Shown here in pieces: positions 17,333-26,265 of a DNA stretch of 41,619 nucleotides. A program made the position numbers and the translations under genes. Every line of letters begins with the position of its first letter. The first letter of the stretch is position 1. Under the pieces are notes generated by a model. That model searched no databases and was not told the origin of the DNA. It was given only the letters and a program-made list of their open reading frames with translations. Source of the DNA: an uncultured Myxococcales bacterium (GTDB lineage: Bacteria > Myxococcota_A > UBA9042 > DTJE01); NCBI GenBank assembly GCA_903847405.1, contig CAINDP010000063.1, positions 1 through 41,619 of the forward strand. The letters run 5' to 3'.

Positions 17333-17935
17333 CTACAGGTCCCTGCGTCCCCGCAACGCCCGCATCAACGTGACCGCGTCCAGGTACTCGATGCTGCTGC
17401 CCATCGGCATGCCGGTGGCGGGACGGGTCACGCGGACCGCGCGGCCTTCCAGGACCTTGCGGATGTACAGCGCGGTGGTTTCGCCTTCCGCGTCGGCGCC
17501 GGTCGTCACGATGACTTCCCGGATCCCGCCGGCGTCCACACGGGCCACCAGTTCGGCCAGGCGCAGCCGATCGGGCGTGATGCCGCGCAGGGCGGACACG
17601 GAGCCGCCCAGGACGTGGTAGGCGCCCCGGTACTCGCCCACCTTTTCGAAGGCCAGCAGGTCGCCCACGCCCTCGACCACGCAGATGGTGGAGTGGTCCC
17701 GGCTGGTGTCGCTGCAGAAGCCGCACAGGTCGCCTTCCGCCAGGAAGCCGCAGCGCGTGCAGGGACGGACGCGGTCGGACACGGCGGCCAGGGCTTCCCG
17801 CAACGCCACGGCGGCGTCCGGGTCCCGGCCCAACAGGTGCAGCACGTAGCGCGTGGCCGTTTTTTCCCCGACGCCGGGCAGTTTCCGCAACTGGGCGATC
17901 AGCGTCTCGACGGCAGGGGGCAGGCCGGCGGGCAT
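17333..17935 (-). CDS. recR: Recombination protein RecR
   Basis: A 200-residue RecR, the usual family length. The N-terminal helix-hairpin-helix is at KLPGVGEKTATR (about residues 17-28). The C4 zinc finger is CTRCGFLAEGDLCGFC (about residues 58-73). The TOPRIM domain starts at ICVVEGVGDLLAFEK and includes TTGADAEGETTALYI. The C-terminal Walker-like part includes PATGMPMGSSIEYLD. RecR acts with RecO and RecF to load RecA on gapped DNA. It follows dnaX after 12 bases. The ybaB/ebfC gene that commonly sits between dnaX and recR is absent. It ends 1 base from the convergent DnaC-like gene. Confidence 0.95.
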   Translation of the reverse strand: MPAGLPPAVETLIAQLRKLPGVGEKTATRYVLHLLGRDPDAAVALREALAAVSDRVRPCTRCGFLAEGDLCGFCSDTSRDHSTICVVEGVGDLLAFEKVGEYRGAYHVLGGSVSALRGITPDRLRLAELVARVDAGGIREVIVTTGADAEGETTALYIRKVLEGRAVRVTRPATGMPMGSSIEYLDAVTLMRALRGRRDL

Positions 17936-17947
17936 GGGTTCACCTGG

Positions 17948-19537
<1,590 letters not shown>

Positions 19538-19564
19538 TTCGTCAGTCCGCCAGGGAGGGGGGTG

Positions 19565-19657
19565 AAATGCCGGGACAGGACACCCGCAACGACACTTACC
19601 GTTGCTTCCTTCCGGACCTGGCGGGGTTACGCACCGCGGCGCCGTCCCGTCCCGGCG
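19565..19657 (-). ncRNA. ffs: Bacterial small signal recognition particle RNA (4.5S)
   Basis: The minus strand carries the universal SRP RNA apical segment CCAGGTCCGGAAGGAAGCA (19625-19607), which forms the Ffh-binding domain IV loop. The flanks pair into a long rod. GCCGGGACGGGAC at 19656-19644 pairs over 13 bp, with one G-U, with the strand at 19581-19569. The RNA is about 93 bases, the short type without an Alu domain. It guides Ffh-bound ribosomes to FtsY at the membrane. A matching promoter ends exactly 7 bases before the 5' end. dnaX starts about 30 bases downstream on the same strand. Confidence 0.93.
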
Positions 19658-19663
19658 ACGAAG

Positions 19664-19692
19664 TTTGTACCATCATCCGTCGGGGGATGCAA
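19664..19692 (-). promoter_or_regulatory. Predicted promoter of the SRP RNA gene
   Basis: On the minus strand: TTGCAT (19692-19687), a 17-base spacer, and TACAAA (19669-19664). Initiation 7 bases on gives 19657, the position where the RNA's closing helix begins. That agreement supports both calls. Confidence 0.65.
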
Positions 19693-19761
19693 GCGTCGCG
19701 GGCCAACCCGATGCGTCCATTCGTTCGACCCTCCTTCCCACCATCCCTCGGAACGAAGGTC

Positions 19762-19790
19762 TTGACGCCGTCCCGTGGCCTTGCTATAAA
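19762..19790 (+). promoter_or_regulatory. Predicted tRNA-Ala promoter
   Basis: TTGACG (19762-19767), a 17-base spacer, and TATAAA (19785-19790), followed by the GC-rich discriminator CCCGCC that is typical of stringently controlled stable RNA genes. Confidence 0.7.
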
Positions 19791-19827
19791 CCCGCCTCGC
19801 CCGGTGAAGCCGGGTTCTTTGCAAGAC

Positions 19828-19903
<76 letters not shown>

Positions 19904-19907
19904 AGAA

Positions 19908-19930
19908 GGTCGCCCTCGGGCGGCCTTTTT
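19908..19930 (+). terminator. Rho-independent terminator of tRNA-Ala
   Basis: GGTCGCC and GGCGGCC pair across a 4-base loop (with one T-G pair), followed by a run of five T. It begins 5 bases after the tRNA CCA end. Confidence 0.85.
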
Positions 19931-19935
19931 CGTTT

Positions 19936-20171
19936 CTAGCCGTCTCCCTGGTCGCCCGGAATCGGCCCCGTCCTCCACGAATCAACCGCCTCGACCCACG
20001 CCATCACACGCTCGCTCGCATCGCGAAGCAGGATCTCGCGGGCCTCGCGGTCGGTCATCCGCCAATCAGAACCACCTGGTCACGGTACTCCCCGAGCAGG
20101 TGGAAGAGTTCGATCATGACGGACTTGGCCGCCTTGACGGCCTCGTCGGTGTAGTCGGGTCGCGTCACCAT
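19936..20171 (-). pseudogene. Truncated AbiEii-type nucleotidyltransferase toxin remnant
   Basis: From ATG 20171, overlapping the antitoxin stop as ATGGTGA, 38 codons read MVTRPDYTDEAVKAAKSVMI followed by ELFHLLGEYRDQVVLIGG and a TGA at 20057-20055. This is the characteristic N-terminus of AbiEii/AbiGii-like nucleotidyltransferases, where the glycine pair is normally followed by W-V-P and the polymerase-beta catalytic Asp motif. Here that part is missing. In another frame a further 40 codons are open to TAG at 19938, beginning MTDREAREILLRDASERV. These could be the displaced C-terminal end after an internal deletion. The toxin should be inactive. The tRNA-Ala terminator lies just beyond. Confidence 0.65.
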
Positions 20172-21238
20172 CGGGGCGATAGCACCTCATTCATCAGCGT
20201 CTCCGCGGCCTCGGCACCGCGACCAGGCTCGGTCCGGAGGTCAAGATAGCACTGGATGGCGCTGACGATTCGCAGACCGTCAACCTCGTCGGCGCCGTAT
20301 AGGACTCCATCGTCGGCCGGTTCCAGCAGCCTCACGTTCGCCCCGGTGGTGACCTCCTTCAGGCCGAGCCTCTGGGCCACCCGTTCCAGATCGCCGGACA
20401 CGTACGCGGTCGCGCGCTGGTAGCGGACCTGCGGGGCCAGGCGGGCCGCGGCCGAGAATGACGTCAGGGCGTACGCGGCGCCCTCGTCCCGGCAGGCGTC
20501 GGCCAGGCTTGACTCCACCTCGCCGACGCTGGCGAGCGAATAGAAGTCGCGCGTGACCGGCCGGGCGAACCGGACGTTCTGGACCCATTCCGCCAGCGCC
20601 GCGGAGGGTTCGGTCAACACAAGCCCGTCTGGTCCGGCGACAGCCCACTCGCGATCGAGGAGCAGCGATTTCACGTTCGCGACCTGGCCGAGGCTGACGC
20701 CCGCTTCGTCGGCGAGCGACTGGATTCGCCAAGGCTTCCTGGGTTGGACCAGCAGGACGCGCAGAACTCGTGCCGCCTTGGGCGAGTAGAGGCTCCTGAG
20801 GTCGCGCTTCCTTGCGTAGGCGTTCGGCGCCCCCTCGCGGCGAACAAAGACCTGATCCAGAAGGAGCCGGCAATTCCCAGAGAGGTCCGCGTAGCTGACG
20901 CCCTGTTCGGAACAGAGGTCGGCAGCACGTTCCGAAACGTAGGGCGCGACCAGAACGAATCGGGCCTCAGGGAGCCGTACCTGCTGCCGGTAGATCCGGT
21001 CCAGGGCCTCGCGGACCCCCTTGGGCTCGCCGCTCCCCAGGACCTCCACAGCAAGGGTCTGCGCGCCCGCGGGGAGTTCCAGGCGGAAGAGGAGACCAAG
21101 CCCCTCCCCTTCCGGCTCGCGGCGGACAGGGTCGAGGCGAGTTCCGGGAACATCGACAAGGGCGCGGCGCAGTGCCTCCAGTGCCTGTCCTGCGACGTCC
21201 ATGATGTCGCCATTTTTCACTAATATGCCAATTTTCAC
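20165..21238 (-). CDS. AbiEi-family type IV antitoxin-like regulator
   Basis: A 357-residue protein of the group annotated as AbiEi-type antitoxins. Recognisable parts are RFVLVAPYVSERAADLC and VSYADLSGNCRLLLDQVFVR (about residues 100-130), a winged-helix segment around RVLRVLLVQPRKPWRIQSLA / GVSLGQVANVKSLL (about residues 155-195), and a C-terminal domain ending DGLRIVSAIQCYLDLRTEPGRGAEAAE. AbiEi proteins repress their own operon and neutralise the AbiEii nucleotidyltransferase. The start is uncertain: GTG 21238, GTG 21220 or ATG 21202 (MDVAGQALEALRRAL). The 5' end is more AT-rich than its surroundings, which fits horizontal acquisition. Its toxin partner downstream is truncated, leaving a solitary antitoxin or regulator. 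Confidence 0.75.
   Translation of the reverse strand: MKIGILVKNGDIMDVAGQALEALRRALVDVPGTRLDPVRREPEGEGLGLLFRLELPAGAQTLAVEVLGSGEPKGVREALDRIYRQQVRLPEARFVLVAPYVSERAADLCSEQGVSYADLSGNCRLLLDQVFVRREGAPNAYARKRDLRSLYSPKAARVLRVLLVQPRKPWRIQSLADEAGVSLGQVANVKSLLLDREWAVAGPDGLVLTEPSAALAEWVQNVRFARPVTRDFYSLASVGEVESSLADACRDEGAAYALTSFSAAARLAPQVRYQRATAYVSGDLERVAQRLGLKEVTTGANVRLLEPADDGVLYGADEVDGLRIVSAIQCYLDLRTEPGRGAEAAETLMNEVLSPRW
21209..21238 (-). repeat. Direct repeats at the 5' end of the AbiEi-like gene
   Basis: On the minus strand, GTGAAAATTGGC (21238-21227) and GTGAAAAATGGC (21220-21209) are near-identical 12-mers 18 bases apart, just after the predicted transcription start. They could be operator half-sites for autoregulation, or simply two coding repeats with alternative GTG starts. 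Confidence 0.35.
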
Positions 21239-21253
21239 CAGTCGTTGAAAATG

Positions 21254-21282
21254 AGTCTAGAGGTGAATTTCCGATCCGTCAA
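21254..21282 (-). promoter_or_regulatory. Predicted promoter for the AbiEi-like gene
   Basis: On the minus strand: TTGACG (21282-21277), a 17-base spacer, and TAGACT (21259-21254). Transcription would start near 21247, leaving a very short leader to GTG 21238 or a longer one to the later starts. Confidence 0.6.
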
Positions 21283-21398
21283 GATGGGAGAACGACGACG
21301 CTGGTGCTGGTGATTGCTGCTGGAATCCACGGCGTCATCGTCCGCGACGAACACGCGAATGAACGTCCGCCCGCCGAGCCGCTGGAGGTCACGCCGGA

Positions 21399-23459
21399 TT
21401 ACTGCGACATGCACCAGGGGTCGTACGGCGACCAGATCCCCTCGTTGTCGCAGGTGCAGCCCAGGTGGTCGGGCGCGAGGGTCGACCCGGGATAGCACGC
21501 GTCGCAGTATGCCTGGGACGCATCGCCAGCCCTGGGATATTCCCAGTCCTGGCAACCGCAGGTCCCGGTGTCGGACCGGACGATCAGGTTGTTCTGGCAG
21601 GAGCACGCGAACCAATAGGGGTTCCAGGTCAGGCCGCCGGAGCACTGGCAGACCAGCCCGTCCGACGCCTCGCCGCCGGGGCAGTCCTGGCAGGAATGCG
21701 CGTCCGTGAGGAACTGGTGGTCCGCACATTCGCAATCGCGGTGGACGGGGTTCCAGATCATGTTGTTGGGGCAGGGGTTCCCGTTCACCTGGTCCACGGT
21801 CATGCAGGTGCCCGTGACCCGGTTGACGTACCAGTCCGAGTACAGGGTCCCGCCCGAGGCAGCCCACGCCCCGAAGCCGGGGTAGGCCGCGGCCAGGTCG
21901 ACCCGCTCGCACGGCCACACCCATTCCGCCGGCAGGTCCATCGCCCAGGGCAGGTTCCGCCTGGACTTGTACCAGCGGCCCCGGGCGGCGTCGGAGTCGT
22001 CGTCGCCGGTCTTGAACAGGGACAGGTCGGCCAGGGCCGTCGGCGGGTGATCGACCAGGTGGACCTCGAGACCCCGCTGGTCCCTCCGGAACAGGAACGG
22101 GTCGAACGGGGGCTGGCCCAGCGTCCAGGTGGGAACCGAGGTGGAAAGCGAGATCCGCAGTTCGTACACCGTGCCGGCGCGGCGCTCGCATTCCGGCTGC
22201 GTGTTGAAGAACGTGCACTCGCCGGTGGATGGCGCCCCGTCGTACGCGTCCGTGAACACCGGGAAGACCAGGCCGGGCTGGTTCGCCTCGGGGGTCACGG
22301 GCGTCGCCGCGGCCCCGCCGATCGACAGCGTCGCCGACGCCACCGCGGCAGGGGCGATCCCCGGGATCGAGAGGGCGAACCCGTTCCGCAAGCCGCCGCC
22401 GCGAGCGGCCAACGTGAAGCGGGCCACGAGATCCTTCAGGTTGCTCCCTGCGTCCGTCACCTCCTCGAAGCGGTAGCGCACCACGAGGTCGTTGAAGTCG
22501 TAGTCGGCGCGGGTCGGCCAGTTGTCCTCGAAAACCAGCGTGGCCTCGGTGTCCGCCGACGGGTAGAACACGGAATAGGCCCGCGCCCGGTCGTTCGGGA
22601 AATCGTCCTGCCGGTCCAGCACGCCGTCGCCGTCGGTGTCCACCGGGTCCTCGGTCCGGGCCATCCCGGTGGGGTCGATTGCGCCCGCCGTGTCGGTGGA
22701 GATGGCGAATACGACATCGTTGAAGTCGTCGTCGCTGCCGTCGCTGCGAAGCATGTCCTCGAACCCCAGGACGACCATCCCCGAGCCGGAATCCTCCAGC
22801 AGGACCGTGTGGGCCTTCTGCGCCAGGTCCGTTTCGGGGTTCAGCGCCTGGAGGGTATAGAACGCCCAGGAACCGGCGCCTCCGCCGTCATTGCGAAGCC
22901 GGGTGTCGACGCCGGTCGCCGAAGCGAACCCGTTCGAGATCATGACGAAACCGATGTTCGTCCCCGCCTCGAACCGGCCCAGGTTCACGGTGTCCCCCAG
23001 GTGAAGGCCGGTCGCCCCGGCCCACCACGCCAGGCTGGCGTTGGGGAAGATGATGATCTCGCGCACATCGGCCGGCTTCGTCGGTGACGCCCCGTCCGGG
23101 AACGTGAAGTACCCGACGGCGTTGCTGTAGCCGCCTCCCTGGTCCACGAACGTCACCGACACGTTGGCCGCCTTGGCCAGCCGGATGTTCGCCCTGGCGT
23201 CGGTGGCGATCAGGTCCGGGCTCGCCTGCGGAATGCTCAGCCCCGGGGGCAGCATGTATTCGATGCGCGACACCAGGTCCGCCGGCACGGTCTTCGCCGC
23301 GTCGAGTGCGTTGGGGACGCCGCTGGCGTTGTAGTTCGACGCATAGGGCATGCGGACGAACGTCCAGTTCACGCGCCCCGTCCCGTCGACCACGAAGGCC
23401 AGGTTCGCCAGGGCGACGAGCACCGCAAGGAGCACCGGCATCAGTTTCCCGCGTCGCAT
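21399..23459 (-). CDS. LruC-domain secreted protein with Cys-rich C-terminus
   Basis: A 686-residue exported protein. Residues 1-26 are a signal peptide (MRRGKLMPVLLAVLVALANL, then AFVVDG). A DUF4114-like region (about 120-260) includes VLGFEDMLRSDGSDDDFNDV. It is followed by a thrombospondin-3-like calcium loop DTDGDGVLDRQDDFPND and the LruC domain proper, with FEDNWPTRADYDFNDLVVRY near residue 330. The last 110 residues hold about 18 cysteines in EGF-like CxC and CxxC pairs, each unit containing a W-NP/SP motif, so a disulfide-bonded stalk is likely. ATG 23459 is chosen because GGAGG lies 7 bases upstream. A lipoprotein gene ends 2 bases before it. The function of LruC proteins is not firmly known; calcium-dependent surface adhesion is plausible. 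Confidence 0.85.
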   Translation of the reverse strand: MRRGKLMPVLLAVLVALANLAFVVDGTGRVNWTFVRMPYASNYNASGVPNALDAAKTVPADLVSRIEYMLPPGLSIPQASPDLIATDARANIRLAKAANVSVTFVDQGGGYSNAVGYFTFPDGASPTKPADVREIIIFPNASLAWWAGATGLHLGDTVNLGRFEAGTNIGFVMISNGFASATGVDTRLRNDGGGAGSWAFYTLQALNPETDLAQKAHTVLLEDSGSGMVVLGFEDMLRSDGSDDDFNDVVFAISTDTAGAIDPTGMARTEDPVDTDGDGVLDRQDDFPNDRARAYSVFYPSADTEATLVFEDNWPTRADYDFNDLVVRYRFEEVTDAGSNLKDLVARFTLAARGGGLRNGFALSIPGIAPAAVASATLSIGGAAATPVTPEANQPGLVFPVFTDAYDGAPSTGECTFFNTQPECERRAGTVYELRISLSTSVPTWTLGQPPFDPFLFRRDQRGLEVHLVDHPPTALADLSLFKTGDDDSDAARGRWYKSRRNLPWAMDLPAEWVWPCERVDLAAAYPGFGAWAASGGTLYSDWYVNRVTGTCMTVDQVNGNPCPNNMIWNPVHRDCECADHQFLTDAHSCQDCPGGEASDGLVCQCSGGLTWNPYWFACSCQNNLIVRSDTGTCGCQDWEYPRAGDASQAYCDACYPGSTLAPDHLGCTCDNEGIWSPYDPWCMSQ

Positions 23460-23461
23460 GG

Positions 23462-23938
23462 TCATTCCTCCCCCCCGAAGCGGACGGTGACCGTCCCGTC
23501 CTTCACAGGGACGCGGACCGGCGACCGCGTGCCCAGCGCGTTGGCCACCACGTTCACGGCCGACTGGCGGGTCGGCAGCGTGACCGTGCCCTTCCACTTG
23601 CCGCCGGCATCGGTCAGGCCCCGCCCCAGCAGGACCCATTTTCCCGGGGAGGCCGTCACTGCGTCGAACACCGACACGACCACGTTGGGCCTGGGCGCGC
23701 CGGCCGACAGGACGGTTACGTCGACGGCCACGGCGTTCGTGGCGCGGAACGAAAAGTCCGCGGGGACCGTCAGTTCCGCCGTCGTCAGGGGGGTTGCCTC
23801 AACGTCCCCCGAATCCGCCGCCGAATCGGCCGGGACATCCGCGACGTCCGTCCCGCCGCTGCACGCAGCCGCGCAGGTGATCGACAGAAGCACCAGCACA
23901 AGGGCGCCTGGACCTCGACACCTCATGAACGCGCACAT
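23462..23938 (-). CDS. Small lipoprotein in an operon with the LruC protein
   Basis: A 158-residue lipoprotein. A hydrophobic signal (LVLVLLSITCAAAC) leads to a lipidation cysteine after CAAA, then an Asp/Ala/Ser linker (GTDVADVPADSAADSGDVEA) and a beta-rich domain of about 110 residues. That domain has VAVDVTVLSAGAPRPNVVVS and DAGGKWKGTVTLPT, which looks like an Ig-like or carboxypeptidase-regulatory beta-sandwich. ATG 23938 has GGAG 7 bases upstream and is preferred to a TTG seven codons earlier. It should sit in the outer membrane or periplasm and may anchor or partner the LruC protein, since the two are separated by two bases. Confidence 0.75.
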   Translation of the reverse strand: MCAFMRCRGPGALVLVLLSITCAAACSGGTDVADVPADSAADSGDVEATPLTTAELTVPADFSFRATNAVAVDVTVLSAGAPRPNVVVSVFDAVTASPGKWVLLGRGLTDAGGKWKGTVTLPTRQSAVNVVANALGTRSPVRVPVKDGTVTVRFGGEE

Positions 23939-24050
23939 GACCACACTCCGTTTCCCCAATCGGGGGGGGCTTGGGGCAGGCTAGTCGATTCGAAGCAGGT
24001 CCGCATAGAAGACGGTCGATCTGGATGCGATCGCGCCCGGCAGGATCCGT

Positions 24051-24332
24051 TCAGTCGCCCGCGCCGCCACGCCGGATCTTCAACTGGGCCAGCAGGTCGG
24101 CCGCCGACGGCGCCGGCTTGTCCTCGGCCTCGATGGAACGCTCATGGGCCGCCTCGGCGTTCGCTTCGTACTCGCTGCGCCGCTTGCCCTCCTTCTCCTT
24201 GGACGCGGCACGTTCCCAGAGATGGGCGGCCTCGCGATAGGCCATCGCCTCGCTGGCCACGTCCCGGGCCTCGCCGGCCTTGGCCAGAGCGGCTTCCGCC
24301 TTTTCCACGTAAGGGTTGCGACCGAATCCCAT
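24051..24332 (-). CDS. Small helical hypothetical protein (93 aa)
   Basis: Start ATG 24332 with CGGAGG 6 bases upstream. The protein begins MGFGRNPYVEKAEAALAKAG, continues as charged alpha helix with W-E-R-A-A repeats (AAHLWERAASKEKEGKRRSE), and ends in a short basic tail (LLAQLKIRRGG). There is no signal peptide or membrane span. The E/A/K-rich heptads suggest a coiled coil or TPR-like hairpin. I have an impression of similar proteins in myxobacteria but cannot name a family. The 202 bases before its start, up to the end of the next gene, show nothing I can identify. Confidence 0.65.
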   Translation of the reverse strand: MGFGRNPYVEKAEAALAKAGEARDVASEAMAYREAAHLWERAASKEKEGKRRSEYEANAEAAHERSIEAEDKPAPSAADLLAQLKIRRGGAGD

Positions 24333-24534
24333 GCAGTGCCTCCGGGCAGGGGCTGCGGTCGTCCCCGCAGCCCTTGAAACGGTAACGGGAAAGAATTCAA
24401 CGCACCGCAGTTCCACGGTGAACATCCCCTGCACCAGGGGCCTGCCGGCTGTCTTCAAGGAAGCCAGTATCGGCCCGTGGGGAGCGCCGGTCAACGATCC
24501 GCGTTGCCTCACGCCAGGTGTATCCGGAGGGGCG

Positions 24535-25992
24535 TCAGAGGCTGCCCGCCCCGCTCGCGGCCGGGCCGTCCCCCGGGTTGCTGCAATAGCAGGCGGAGTA
24601 GTCCGCCACCGTCGTGTGGTCGAGGGCGCAGGCCCACGCCAGGAAAGGCACCAGGCCCCCCGAGGGGACGCCCGCCGGGTCCAGGGAGGGATAGAATTTC
24701 ACGTACGAGGACTGCGCGTCCGCCTGCCCCACGATCCTGGCCACGGCGCCCGCCACGCCCGTCGTGTCGAACGCGGACTGCTGGTAGGTGGCGTCGAAGG
24801 AGTATTCCTCCGCCCAGAGGGCCGACGTTGCGGTGGGCGACGAGGAGAGGTTGTTCAAGTACCAGGTGGTCGTGTCCGTGATGACGCCGACGGCCGGATC
24901 ATAGCGGAACTGAACGAATGCCGGATTGTTGTGAAGCGGGGTGATCGAGGGCGGGAGCTTGACCCCGAAGACCGGAGTGCCCGACGAGTCCCGCACCAGG
25001 CGAAGGTCGTCATAGTGCTCGTGGGCGAAGATCCCGAAGGCCAGGACGTCGCGATACTCGGTGAAGAGCGCAGCCAGTTGGCTGGAATAGGCGTCGGCCC
25101 AGAACGGCGTGATCGCCGCGGAGCACGAGGTGCCCTTCGCAAGGTTCTGGGACGTCGTATTCGCATCGATGCCCGGCGGGATGTGGCCCAGGAGCCAGAC
25201 CCGCAGTCCCTGGCTGCGTGCCTGGGCCAACTGGGTGGTCAGCCACTCGAGTTCGGCGGTTCCCAGAGTCCCGGCGCCCGGCGCGCACCCACTGGTGCAT
25301 TCGGCCGCCCAGGGCTGCGTATAGAGCCCGATCAGCCGGCCCCGGGGGTCGATGGGGAATGTGGTCGAATAGTACCCGCCGGTCGAGAACGTGGCCTGGA
25401 AATCCGGGGCCCCGCCGTGCCGGTCGACGGCATCGTTCCAGGCCGACGCGAACGACGACAGGAAGCCCGGCCCGGCGTAGGAGGCGGTGGTGCCACCGGC
25501 CGTGTCCCAGTCGCCAAGCGTCGGCACGATCTGGGCGTTCGGGAACGTCTGCGCCAGTTTCATGGCCAGGTACTGTTCCGTCTTGTCGACGAACGCCTCG
25601 TACGCGGGCTGCGAATGGTCCGTCGCCGCCGCGTCGAAGTACTTCTGGAAGAGGTGCATCAGCAGGTCGCCACTGACGAAGACGATGTCGGGGTTGGGAA
25701 CCCTCTGCTGCATCGCCGCCAGCGCGGACTGCAGCAGCGCGAAGTTCGTGTCGGCCTGGTACGTGGCGCACGCCGTCTGGCCGGACGTGGCAAAAATCGA
25801 ATCCCATTGGGATGCAGGGGCTTGCGCCAACCTGTCGACAATCGTCGTGTCCGCCAGTGGGTTGAAGTGGATATCACTCAGGAACAGGCCGGTCCGACTG
25901 GGCGGCGCGGCGGCCTCCCCCGAGTCGCACGCGACCATCAGGACCGGCGCCAGCATCACCACGGCGAAACACGCGACACGACGGGCTGGCAT
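24535..25992 (-). CDS. Acid sphingomyelinase-like metallophosphoesterase lipoprotein
   Basis: A 485-residue lipoprotein. The lipobox is MVAC near residue 20. The calcineurin-like phosphoesterase domain has motif I FLSDIHFNP (about 36-44), motif II VSGDLLMH, motif III GDWD where GNHD/E is usual, motif IV LGHIPPG and motif V AHEH where GHxH is usual. The spacing and long inserts match acid-sphingomyelinase-like and yeast polyphosphatase-like members, which cleave phosphodiesters of lipids or polyphosphate outside the cytosol. AGGAGG precedes ATG 25992. The changed motif III lacks the Asn ligand and the His acid, so activity may be altered or lost. It has its own promoter and is divergent from a glycoside hydrolase lipoprotein. 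Confidence 0.8.
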   Translation of the reverse strand: MPARRVACFAVVMLAPVLMVACDSGEAAAPPSRTGLFLSDIHFNPLADTTIVDRLAQAPASQWDSIFATSGQTACATYQADTNFALLQSALAAMQQRVPNPDIVFVSGDLLMHLFQKYFDAAATDHSQPAYEAFVDKTEQYLAMKLAQTFPNAQIVPTLGDWDTAGGTTASYAGPGFLSSFASAWNDAVDRHGGAPDFQATFSTGGYYSTTFPIDPRGRLIGLYTQPWAAECTSGCAPGAGTLGTAELEWLTTQLAQARSQGLRVWLLGHIPPGIDANTTSQNLAKGTSCSAAITPFWADAYSSQLAALFTEYRDVLAFGIFAHEHYDDLRLVRDSSGTPVFGVKLPPSITPLHNNPAFVQFRYDPAVGVITDTTTWYLNNLSSSPTATSALWAEEYSFDATYQQSAFDTTGVAGAVARIVGQADAQSSYVKFYPSLDPAGVPSGGLVPFLAWACALDHTTVADYSACYCSNPGDGPAASGAGSL

Positions 25993-26062
25993 CGTAACCT
26001 CCTGAACTTCCTTCAAGGCAGAGGGACGGGAATGCCCTTTTGCGCATCCTGTCGGTTCCTGC

Positions 26063-26092
26063 ATTCTTCGCCGCCGACCCGGCGCGAGTCAA
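26063..26092 (-). promoter_or_regulatory. Predicted promoter for the phosphoesterase lipoprotein
   Basis: On the minus strand: TTGACT (26092-26087), an 18-base spacer, and AAGAAT (26068-26063), about 70 bases before the start. Confidence 0.4.
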
Positions 26093-26191
26093 GCGACGAG
26101 CAAGCGGACAACCGGGGTGGTCGCCACTCTCGACTGCCCCAAGCGATTTCCACGTCGTTCGGGCATGTACGGGTTGCAACCGACGGCGGCG

Positions 26192-26220
26192 TTGACCCCG
26201 CCCCTTCCCCTCGGTAACCT
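26192..26220 (+). promoter_or_regulatory. Predicted promoter for the glycoside hydrolase lipoprotein
   Basis: TTGACC (26192-26197), a 17-base spacer, and TAACCT (26215-26220), 45 bases before ATG 26266. Confidence 0.45.
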
Positions 26221-26265
26221 TCGGCCGGGTTCTATGGCGCCTGCCCCTCCTCGGAGAACGGAACC

